Assembly (NCBI RefSeq): GCF_900114315.1
Contig: NZ_FOSQ01000005.1
Span: 295,187-359,186, forward strand
Reading direction: 5' to 3'
DNA from: Falsiroseomonas stagni DSM 19981
GTDB taxonomy: Bacteria; Pseudomonadota; Alphaproteobacteria; Acetobacterales; Acetobacteraceae
DNA: 64,000 nucleotides
Every line of letters starts with the position of its first letter. Within the stretch, counting starts at the first letter, position 1. The notes under the pieces were generated by a model. It saw only the letters and a list, made by a program, of their open reading frames with translations. It was not told the origin of the DNA and made no database searches. Shown here in pieces: positions 57,629 through 64,000 of the stretch. A program made the translations under genes and the position numbers.

Positions 57629-58660
57629 ATGGCGGCCGATCCCCGCTTCCATCGGGCGGGGGCCGCGCTGACCCTCGCCGAGGCCGCTGCCGCGGCGGGT
57701 GGAGAACTCGTTGGCGGCGACCCCGCGCGCGTCGTCTCCGGCGTCGGTCCGCTGGATGGCGCGCGGCCGGAGGATGTCAGCTTCCTCGACAATCGCCGGT
57801 ACCTGCCGAAGCTGGCGGAGACCCAGGCGGCGGCCGTCGTGCTCGGGCGGGATTTCGCCGGGCGCGTGCCGGAAGGCGTCGCGGCCATCGTGGTGGCGGA
57901 CCCCAAGCTCGGCTTCGGTCGCGTGGCGCGTCGCCTGTTCCCGCAGCCGGCGCCGCGGCCGGGCATCCACCCGACGGCGGTGGTCGATCCGGCCGCGACG
58001 ATCGGCGATGGCGTGGAGATCGGGCCCTATGCGGTGATCGAGGCCGGCGCCGAGATCGGCGCGGGCTGTGTCATCGGGCCCCATGCGGTGGTGGGGGAGG
58101 GCGTGGTGCTGGGGGAGGGTTGCCGCATCGGCGCCCATGCCAGCCTGAGCCACTGCATCGCCGGCCGCTTCGTGGTGCTGCATCCCGGGGCCCGGATCGG
58201 GCAAGAGGGGTTCGGCTTCTCGGTGACGCCGGAGGGGCGGTTCGAGACCATGCCCCAGCTCGGCCGCGTGCTGCTGGGCGATGCGGTGGAGGTGGGCGCC
58301 AATGCCTGCGTGGACCGCGGCAGCCAGGGGGACACGGTGCTCGGCATGGGCACGCGCCTCGACAATCTGGTGCAGATCGGCCACAACGTGAAGGCCGGTC
58401 GCGCTTGCGTGCTGGTGTCGCAGGTCGGCATTGCCGGCTCCACGGTCCTCGGTGACGGCGTGCAGATGGGCGGGCAGTCCGGCACTTCCGGCCACCTCAC
58501 CATCGGTGATCGCGCCCAGGTCGCGGCGCAGTCCGGCGTGATGTCCGATGTCGGGCCCGGGGAGGTCGTCGGCGGTTCGCCGGCCTGGCCGATGCGGGAG
58601 ACGTTGCGCGCCTTTGCCGCGCTCCGGCGCCTGGCGGGCAGGCCCGCGTCGAAGGCCTGA
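57629..58660 (+). CDS. lpxD: UDP-3-O-acylglucosamine N-acyltransferase
   Basis: Third step of lipid A synthesis: adds the N-linked acyl chain using acyl-ACP. The 343-residue protein has the uridine-binding N-terminal domain and a left-handed beta-helix of hexapeptide repeats, with the catalytic histidine region in ARIGQEGFGFSV and DNLVQIGHNVKAGRACV. ATG 57629 follows the skp stop by 4 bases. Confidence 0.95.
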   Translation: MAADPRFHRAGAALTLAEAAAAAGGELVGGDPARVVSGVGPLDGARPEDVSFLDNRRYLPKLAETQAAAVVLGRDFAGRVPEGVAAIVVADPKLGFGRVARRLFPQPAPRPGIHPTAVVDPAATIGDGVEIGPYAVIEAGAEIGAGCVIGPHAVVGEGVVLGEGCRIGAHASLSHCIAGRFVVLHPGARIGQEGFGFSVTPEGRFETMPQLGRVLLGDAVEVGANACVDRGSQGDTVLGMGTRLDNLVQIGHNVKAGRACVLVSQVGIAGSTVLGDGVQMGGQSGTSGHLTIGDRAQVAAQSGVMSDVGPGEVVGGSPAWPMRETLRAFAALRRLAGRPASKA

Positions 58661-58728
58661 GCGGCAAGCCGGCGTAAGCCCCGGCCGCGCGCGGCACGGG
58701 GCGATGGGACGGGACGGAAGAGACGACG

Positions 58729-59214
58729 ATGGACCAGAATACAGACCCCAACGCAGCAGCGCCCGCCGGCACGGTGGCCCCCTACGACATCGCCCGCATC
58801 ATGCAGGCGATCCCGCACCGCTTCCCCTTCCTGCTGGTGGACCGCGTGGTGGAGATCGTGCCGAACGTCTCCGCCGTCGGCATCAAGAACGTCTCCATCA
58901 ACGAAAATTTCTTCCAGGGCCATTTCCCGCAGCACCCGGTCTTCCCGGGTGTGCTGATCATCGAGAGCATGGCGCAGACCGCGGCGGTGCTGGTGGTGGA
59001 GACGCTCGGCCCCTCCGCCCAGGGCAAGCTGGTCTATTTCATGACCGTGGACAGCGCGAAGTTCCGCAAGCCGGTGGTGCCGGGGGACCAGATGCGCGTG
59101 CATGTCGTGAAGGAAAAGCAGCGCGGCAACATCTGGCGCTTCAACGCCGAGGCCAAGGTGGACGGCAAGGTCGTGGCCGAAGCCACCTACGCCGCCATGA
59201 TCCTCGATAAGTGA
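58729..59214 (+). CDS. fabZ: 3-hydroxyacyl-[acyl-carrier-protein] dehydratase
   Basis: Dehydrates hydroxyacyl-ACP in fatty acid synthesis and so controls how much hydroxyacyl-ACP goes to lipid A. The 161-residue hotdog protein has PHRFPFLLVDRV, the catalytic histidine in NFFQGHFPQHPVFPG and the catalytic acid in IESMAQTA. It lies between lpxD and lpxA as in most proteobacteria and overlaps lpxA. Confidence 0.96.
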   Translation: MDQNTDPNAAAPAGTVAPYDIARIMQAIPHRFPFLLVDRVVEIVPNVSAVGIKNVSINENFFQGHFPQHPVFPGVLIIESMAQTAAVLVVETLGPSAQGKLVYFMTVDSAKFRKPVVPGDQMRVHVVKEKQRGNIWRFNAEAKVDGKVVAEATYAAMILDK

Positions 59215-60086
59215 ACGGACAAGCCACCGTGGACGCCGTGCCGCCGCCTGCCGGCATCCATCCGGACGCCTTCATCCACCCTTCCGCCCATGTGGCGCCC
59301 GGCGCCAGCATCGGCGCGGGCTGCCGCATCGGGCCCGGCTGCGTCGTCTCCGCCGATGCGGTGCTGGAAGCGGGCGTCGAATTGATGGCCCATGTCGTCG
59401 TGGACGGCCGCGCCTTCATCGGCGCGGGGGCCAAGATCTATCCCTTCGCCACGATCGGCCTGCCGCCCCAGGACCTGAAGTACAAGGGCGAGCCCACGGG
59501 CGTGTCCATCGGCGCCCGCACCCAGATCCGCGAACACGCCACCATCCACCGCGGCAGCACGGGCGGTGAGGGCGTGACCCGCATCGGCGCCGACTGCCTG
59601 GTGATGTGCGTGGCGCATGTGGGCCATGACTGCCGGATCGGCGATGGCGTGATCCTGGTGAACAACGTGATGCTGGCGGGCCATGCGGAGATCGGCGACT
59701 TCGCCGTCATCCAGGGCGGCGCCGCGGTGCAGCAATTCGTCCGCATCGGCCGGATGGCGATGGTCGCCGGCATGTCCGGGGTGGAACGCAACGTGCTGCC
59801 CTATGGCCGGGCCAAGGGCTACCGGGCGAAGCTGCATGGCCTGAACACCATCGCCATGCGGCGGCGGCTCGGGCTTTCCAAGGACCAGGTGATGGTGGTG
59901 GCCCGGGCGGTGCACGACCTCTATCGCGGTGGACGGCCGGAGGACCACGTGGAGGCGATCGCCGCCGCCCATCCCGGCAACGCGCTGGTGGCGGAGATCC
60001 TGGCCTTCGCCGCCAATCGCGGCCGCCACGGGCTGTGCCCCTTCGGCCGCGCGGCGGAGGAGGATGAGGGCGGGGACGCGGCGTGA
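59211..60086 (+). CDS. lpxA: UDP-N-acetylglucosamine acyltransferase
   Basis: First step of lipid A synthesis (O-acylation of UDP-GlcNAc). The 291-residue protein is a hexapeptide beta-helix (VAPGASIGAGCRIGPGCVV onward) with the catalytic histidine in CVAHVGHDC and the C-terminal helical domain. GTG 59211 overlaps the fabZ stop; a second GTG at 59229 is possible. The C-terminal tail after HGLCPF is slightly longer than in E. coli. Confidence 0.95.
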   Translation: MNGQATVDAVPPPAGIHPDAFIHPSAHVAPGASIGAGCRIGPGCVVSADAVLEAGVELMAHVVVDGRAFIGAGAKIYPFATIGLPPQDLKYKGEPTGVSIGARTQIREHATIHRGSTGGEGVTRIGADCLVMCVAHVGHDCRIGDGVILVNNVMLAGHAEIGDFAVIQGGAAVQQFVRIGRMAMVAGMSGVERNVLPYGRAKGYRAKLHGLNTIAMRRRLGLSKDQVMVVARAVHDLYRGGRPEDHVEAIAAAHPGNALVAEILAFAANRGRHGLCPFGRAAEEDEGGDAA

Positions 60087-60994
60087 GCCTGCCGCCCTCG
60101 ACGCGTCCCCCGGCGCCCGGCGCGCCTTCTTCCGCCTCCACCCTTGGTATCGTCGCCGGCGGCGGCGCAATGCCGCTGCGCGTCGCGGATGCGGCACGGC
60201 GCGGCGGGCGGCCGGTCTTCGCCGCGCTGATCGAGGGTTTCGCCGAGCCTCGCGACTGGGCTGCCATTCCCCATGCCGTGGTCCGGCTGGGCGCGGTGGG
60301 GCACCTGTTCTCCGTGCTGCGCCAGGCGGGGGTGCGCGACCTGGTCATGGCGGGGCGGGTGAAGCGACCCTCCATCCTGTCGCTCCGGCTCGATGCGGAA
60401 GGGGCGCGGCTGGTGGCGCGGGTGGGGCGGAAGGCCCTGTTCGGCGGCGATGACGCGCTGCTGACCGCGGTGGTGACGGTGCTGCGCGAACAGGGCTTCA
60501 CGCCCATCGGCGCCCAGCACATCTTCGAACAGCTCCTGATGGAGGAGGGCGTGCCGACGCGCGCCCGGCCGGATGAGGAGGCGATGGCCGATATCCGGCG
60601 CGGGATCGCGGTGTGCCGGCAGCTCGGCATCGCCGATACCGGGCAGGGCTGCGTCGTGCAGCAGGGCCTGGTGCTGGCGGTGGAGGCGATCGAGGGAACC
60701 GATGCCATGGTCGCGCGCTCCGCCAGCCAGAGCCGCGAAGGCCCCGGCGGCGTGCTGGTGAAGCTGGTGAAGCCGACCCAGAGCGCGCTCGCGGATCTGC
60801 CGGTGATCGGGCCGGACACGATCCGCGCGGTGGCGGAGGCCGGGCTGCGCGGGATCGCGGTGGAAGCGCGGCGGGATGGCCATTACGGCACCATCGTGAT
60901 CGACCGGGACGCCACCATCGCCGCCGCCGATGCCGCCGGGCTGTTCCTGGCGGTGATCAACATCGACAAGACCATGCAAGGAACAGACCCATGA
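60083..60994 (+). CDS. lpxI: UDP-2,3-diacylglucosamine pyrophosphatase LpxI
   Basis: Hydrolyses UDP-2,3-diacylglucosamine to lipid X; the alphaproteobacterial substitute for LpxH. The 303-residue protein has the N-terminal Rossmann-like start [20 protein letters not shown] and the C-terminal catalytic domain with [22 protein letters not shown], a DUF1009 hallmark. GTG 60083 overlaps the lpxA stop and TGA overlaps the next ATG. In many relatives lpxB follows; here a glyoxalase gene does. Confidence 0.92.
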   Translation: MSLPPSTRPPAPGAPSSASTLGIVAGGGAMPLRVADAARRGGRPVFAALIEGFAEPRDWAAIPHAVVRLGAVGHLFSVLRQAGVRDLVMAGRVKRPSILSLRLDAEGARLVARVGRKALFGGDDALLTAVVTVLREQGFTPIGAQHIFEQLLMEEGVPTRARPDEEAMADIRRGIAVCRQLGIADTGQGCVVQQGLVLAVEAIEGTDAMVARSASQSREGPGGVLVKLVKPTQSALADLPVIGPDTIRAVAEAGLRGIAVEARRDGHYGTIVIDRDATIAAADAAGLFLAVINIDKTMQGTDP

Positions 60995-61380
60995 GCAGCC
61001 TGCTGCACACCATGATCCGCGTCGGCAACCTGGAGCGGAGCGTCGATTTCTACACCCGTCTGCTCGGCATGAAGGAACTGCGCCGCCGCGACGTGCCGGA
61101 GGGCAAGTACACGCTGGTCTTCGTCGGCTATGCCGAGGAAGCGACCGGCGCCGCGGTGGTGGAGCTGACCTACAACTACGGGACGGAGAAGTACGACCTC
61201 GGCACCGGCTTCGGCCACCTCGCGGTCGGGGTGCCGGATGTCTACGGGATGTGCGAGGCGTTGCGTGCGGCGGGGGCGAAGATCACGCGGGAACCGGGGC
61301 CGGTGAAGTTCGGCACCACCGTCATCGCCTTCGTGGAAGACCCGGACGGCTACAAGATCGAGTTGATCGAGCGGAAGTAA
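60991..61380 (+). CDS. gloA: Lactoylglutathione lyase (glyoxalase I)
   Basis: Converts the methylglyoxal-glutathione hemithioacetal to S-lactoylglutathione. The 129-residue VOC-fold protein has all four metal ligands: H6 (LLHTMIRV), E58 (VVELTYN), H76 (FGHLAVGV) and E124 (KIELIER). Length equals the Ni-type E. coli enzyme. It overlaps lpxI by 4 bases and is thus cotranscribed with lipid A genes. Confidence 0.94.
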   Translation: MSSLLHTMIRVGNLERSVDFYTRLLGMKELRRRDVPEGKYTLVFVGYAEEATGAAVVELTYNYGTEKYDLGTGFGHLAVGVPDVYGMCEALRAAGAKITREPGPVKFGTTVIAFVEDPDGYKIELIERK

Positions 61381-61392
61381 GCCCCGCGCCCC

Positions 61393-62790
61393 ATGCCGAT
61401 CCTGACCCCGCTGGAGGATGCGCTGGCCGGCATGTCCGACCTGGCGCGGGCCGTGGCGGGGCGGGAGAGGGTAAGGCTTGCCGTCACCGGCCTGTCCCGC
61501 GCCGGCAAGACGGTGTTCCTGACCTCGCTCGTCGCGAACCTGCTGGCGGCGGGGCAGGGGGCGCGGACGCTGCCGGCGCTGGAAGCGGCGGCCGGCGGGC
61601 GGCTTCGGGGCGTGCGGCTGGTGCCGGCAGGGATCGAGGCGACGCCCCGCTTCGACGCGGCCGGCCACCTGGCGGCGCTGGCTGCCGACCCGCCGCGCTG
61701 GCCGGGGCGGACCGAGGATCTCTCCACCCTGGAGCTGGAGCTCACCATCTCCCCCGCCTCCTGGCTCGGCCAGGCGCGGGGGATGGTGATGGGGGACCGG
61801 CGGATCACGCTGGAACTGCTGGACTATCCCGGGGAGTGGCTGCTCGACCTTCCGATGTTGGACCAAGGCTTCGCCGAGTGGTCGCGGGAGACGCTGGCGC
61901 GGCTGCGCGTCGGGCGAAGGGCGGAAGCTGCCGCGGAATTCCTGGCCTTCGTGGATGCGCTGCCGCCGCGCGCCTCGGCGGAGGAGGCGCTGGCGCGGGA
62001 AGGGTTCCGCCTGTACCGCGCGGCGCTGTTGCGGCTGCGGGACCAGATGGGGTTCCGCTTCCTGCAGCCCGGGCGCGCGCTGAACCCCGGGCCGCGGGGG
62101 GAGGCGCCGCTGCTGTGGTTCTTCCCGTTGCCGGAGGGGCATGAGGGCGGCCTGGTGGATCTGCTGCGGCGGCGCCACGCCGCCTATCTCGACGACCAGC
62201 GCGCCGCCTTCTTCGACCCCTTCTTCCGCCGCTTCCATCGCCAGGTGGTGCTGGTGGATGCGCTGGGCGCGCTCCATGCCGGCGAACAGGCCTTCGACGA
62301 CACGGCGGAGGCGCTGGCCGCGATTGCCAGGGCGCTGCGCCAGGGGGGCGGGTGGTTCGACCTGCTGACGGGGCAGGGCGTGCGGCGCGTGGGCTTCGCG
62401 GCGACCAAGGCGGATCACGTTCCCGCGCGGGCGCGGGATGCGCTGGCCGCGCTGATGGCGGACCTGGTCGGGCGGCAGGCGCCGGGGCCGGCGGGGGCGG
62501 AGACGCCGGTGCGGGCGATCGCCGCCATCCGCTGCACGGAGGATGCGGCCGCCCTTCTCGATGGCCGGCCGGTTGCGGCCGTGCGCGGCGTGCTGATGAA
62601 GGATGGCCGCCTGACCCCCGTCTATCCCGGGGAGGTGCCGATGCGCCGGCCCGAGCCGGATTTCTGGGACGCCCCCTATTTCGAGATGCCGGAGTTCCAG
62701 CCGCCCCGCCTTGTGGGTGAAGGCGGGGCGGGCATTCCCCATCTGGGTCTCGACGCGCTGCTGGCGGCGCTGATCGGAGACCTGTTGTGA
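61393..62790 (+). CDS. ycjX: YcjX family P-loop protein (DUF463)
   Basis: Predicted nucleotide-binding protein of 465 residues. Walker A is TGLSRAGKTVFLTSL (about 32-46) and a GTPase-like switch segment is LELLDYPGEWLLDL. A guanine-specificity-like segment ATKADHVP lies near residue 335. Family members are induced by envelope or heat stress in enterobacteria; the molecular role is unknown. It overlaps its constant partner ycjF by 4 bases. Confidence 0.88.
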   Translation: MPILTPLEDALAGMSDLARAVAGRERVRLAVTGLSRAGKTVFLTSLVANLLAAGQGARTLPALEAAAGGRLRGVRLVPAGIEATPRFDAAGHLAALAADPPRWPGRTEDLSTLELELTISPASWLGQARGMVMGDRRITLELLDYPGEWLLDLPMLDQGFAEWSRETLARLRVGRRAEAAAEFLAFVDALPPRASAEEALAREGFRLYRAALLRLRDQMGFRFLQPGRALNPGPRGEAPLLWFFPLPEGHEGGLVDLLRRRHAAYLDDQRAAFFDPFFRRFHRQVVLVDALGALHAGEQAFDDTAEALAAIARALRQGGGWFDLLTGQGVRRVGFAATKADHVPARARDALAALMADLVGRQAPGPAGAETPVRAIAAIRCTEDAAALLDGRPVAAVRGVLMKDGRLTPVYPGEVPMRRPEPDFWDAPYFEMPEFQPPRLVGEGGAGIPHLGLDALLAALIGDLL

Positions 62791-63665
62791 GCGAGAAGTT
62801 GCCGCGCGGCCCGCGCGTGCTGACGGAGGAGGCGACGCCGGCGGCGCCGCGGCTCGACCTCGGCTGGGACCAGGCGGTGGTGCCCGTCGCGCCGCCGCCG
62901 ATCGCGCGGCGCTGGTCGGCCCCGGCGCTGGCGGCCACGGGCGTGCTGGTGCTGCTGCTCGGCCTGTCGGCGATCGACGTGGCGGGCTTCGTGGCGGACC
63001 AGTTCGCGCGCGGCGCGCCGCTGGGCTGGCTGACGCTCGGCGTCGCGGCGCTGGGCTACGGGCTGATCGGCTGGGCCGGCTTGCGGGAGTTGCGCGGGCT
63101 GGCGGCGCTGGAGAGTGTGGAGCGCGGGCGGGAGGCGGTGGCGCGGGGCGACCATGCCGCGGCGCGGCGCGCGGTGCTGGACTGGGCGGAGCTTGTGCCG
63201 GCGGCGGCGCCGACCCTGCCGGCCTTGAGGCAGGCCAGCGACCTGCCGACCCTGCTGGCGCTGCTGGAGGCCGGGCCGCTGGCGGCGCTGGACCGCCAGG
63301 CGGTGGCGGCGGGGCGGGCGGCGGCCTTGCAGTCGCTCGCCGCCACGGCGGTCGTGCCGTCCCCGGCGCTGGACGGGTTGTTCATCGCCTGGCGCGGTGT
63401 CCGCCTGGTGCGGGAAGTGGCCGCGATCCATGGCCTGCGGCCGGGCTTCGCGGGCACGCTCAAGCTGCTGCGGCGGACGCTGTTCGAGGCCGGGGCCGTC
63501 GCGGCCGCCGACATCGCCATCAATGCCGCGGTGACGGCGGTGACGACGAACCCGCTGGTGGCGAGCGTGGTGGGCGATGCGGCGTCGGGGGCCGTCGCGG
63601 CGCGGCGGATGCTGCTGCTGGCGCGGGCGGCGTCGCGGGCCTGCCGGATTGTCACGCCGCGATAG
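62787..63665 (+). CDS. ycjF: YcjF family membrane protein (TIGR01620/DUF697)
   Basis: Membrane protein of 292 residues starting at GTG 62787. Two hydrophobic helices (about 49-68 and 79-97) follow a Pro-rich N-terminus, then a helical domain with LDGLFIAWRGVRLVREVAAIHGL and a final Ala/Val-rich region, the DUF697 pattern. It always pairs with YcjX, and the two probably form a membrane-bound complex of unknown job. The IS element begins shortly after its stop. Confidence 0.85.
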   Translation: MSEKLPRGPRVLTEEATPAAPRLDLGWDQAVVPVAPPPIARRWSAPALAATGVLVLLLGLSAIDVAGFVADQFARGAPLGWLTLGVAALGYGLIGWAGLRELRGLAALESVERGREAVARGDHAAARRAVLDWAELVPAAAPTLPALRQASDLPTLLALLEAGPLAALDRQAVAAGRAAALQSLAATAVVPSPALDGLFIAWRGVRLVREVAAIHGLRPGFAGTLKLLRRTLFEAGAVAAADIAINAAVTAVTTNPLVASVVGDAASGAVAARRMLLLARAASRACRIVTPR

Positions 63666-63668
63666 GCT

Positions 63669-63684
63669 GTGGCTTTTTAGCCAC
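63669..63684 (+). terminator. Hairpin after ycjF
   Basis: GTGGCT (63669-63674) pairs with AGCCAC (63679-63684) around TTTT. The stem is short and lacks a downstream T-tract, so it is either a weak terminator for ycjX-ycjF or part of the insertion boundary. Confidence 0.4.
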
Positions 63685-64000
63685 TAATACCAGCGCCCTG
63701 AATGGCTGACTCGATGGTGATGTTGGTGCGCTGTCGATGTGTGATTCGCTGCGCCTGAGGGCGGAAGGGGCGGATCATGGCGGTGTCGGTAGACCGGAAG
63801 GACCATACGGCGTCGGAGTTGCGACGCCTGGCGGCGGGAAGCCGTGACGCCTCGGCGGCGCGCCGCATGCTGGCCCTGGCACTGGTGCTGGAGGGCGTGC
63901 CGCGAGCGGTTGCGGCAGAGACCTGCGGGATGGATCGGCAGACGCTGCGGGACTGGGTTCATCGCTACAATGCCGAAGGCGTTTCCGGTCTGTCGAACCG
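63685..64000 (+). mobile_element. Left part of an IS630-type insertion sequence
   Basis: The sequence changes after the ycjF hairpin: TAATACCAGCGCCCTGAATG (from about 63685) looks like the outer end of an IS630-family element, which inserts at TA. A ribosome-binding site and the transposase start follow. The right end and the matching inverted repeat are outside the window, so the exact boundary is inferred. Confidence 0.55.
63777..64000 (+). CDS. IS630-family transposase, N-terminal part (cut by window edge)
   Basis: The first 74 codons encode the DNA-binding helix-turn-helix part of an IS630/winged-helix transposase: ELRRLAAGSRDASAARRMLA, then VAAETCGMDRQTLRDWVHRY and NAEGVSGLSNR. This pattern (residues 10-74) is shared by many IS630 elements of Acetobacteraceae and rhizobia. 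The catalytic DDE domain lies beyond the window. GGAAGG precedes ATG 63777. Confidence 0.85.
   Translation, partial: MAVSVDRKDHTASELRRLAAGSRDASAARRMLALALVLEGVPRAVAAETCGMDRQTLRDWVHRYNAEGVSGLSN

Overview
The window is a very GC-rich stretch of chromosome, dense with genes that often overlap by 1-4 bp. Gene order and protein sequences point to an alphaproteobacterium, probably Acetobacteraceae or a Roseomonas-like relative (inference). The supporting evidence is a complete nuoA-N set followed by birA-coaX-rnj-(DUF1467)-proS, a lol operon, and the block rpsB-tsf-pyrH-frr-uppS-cdsA-dxr-rseP-bamA-skp-lpxD-fabZ-lpxA-lpxI, which is typical of the class. No rRNA, tRNA, CRISPR array or prophage was seen.

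Layout. 73-14362: the 14-gene respiratory complex I operon. 14430-18711: biotin ligase, type III pantothenate kinase, RNase J, a YdeI-like protein and a small DUF1467 membrane protein. 18712-19141: a less GC-rich intergenic region with several hairpins and one strong intrinsic terminator, possibly a small RNA or the proS leader. 19142-23630: prolyl-tRNA synthetase and a lipoprotein-release ABC transporter with two tandem permease paralogues. 23664-25768 (minus strand): deaminase, methyltransferase and a glycosyltransferase-like gene. 25852-29298: dnaE.

29306-46524 is the accessory part. It holds glycosyltransferases and unrecognised proteins together with a complete 'PAPS economy'. cysQ (PAP phosphatase) heads a minus-strand glycosyltransferase operon. 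Divergent from it run cysNC (ATP sulfurylase GTPase fused to APS kinase) and two tandem sulfotransferases of the carbohydrate type. The simplest reading is a locus for making and sulfating a surface glycan. Downstream lies a minus-strand operon with a double-domain glycosyltransferase, a GT4 enzyme and a large proline-rich protein. The last gene is frameshifted by an exact 25-bp tandem duplication and also carries a run of 10 G; it may be a phase-variable or decaying gene. Two short tandem-repeat arrays built from gene 3' ends, stop codon included, sit at convergent gene junctions.

46817-63665: ribosomal protein S2, EF-Ts, UMP kinase, ribosome recycling factor, isoprenoid and phospholipid synthesis, envelope assembly (RseP, BamA, Skp) and lipid A synthesis. 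lpxB is not where it usually lies and a glyoxalase I gene occupies the place. A ycjX-ycjF pair follows. The window ends inside an IS630-type transposase gene (from 63777), so an insertion sequence continues past the right edge.
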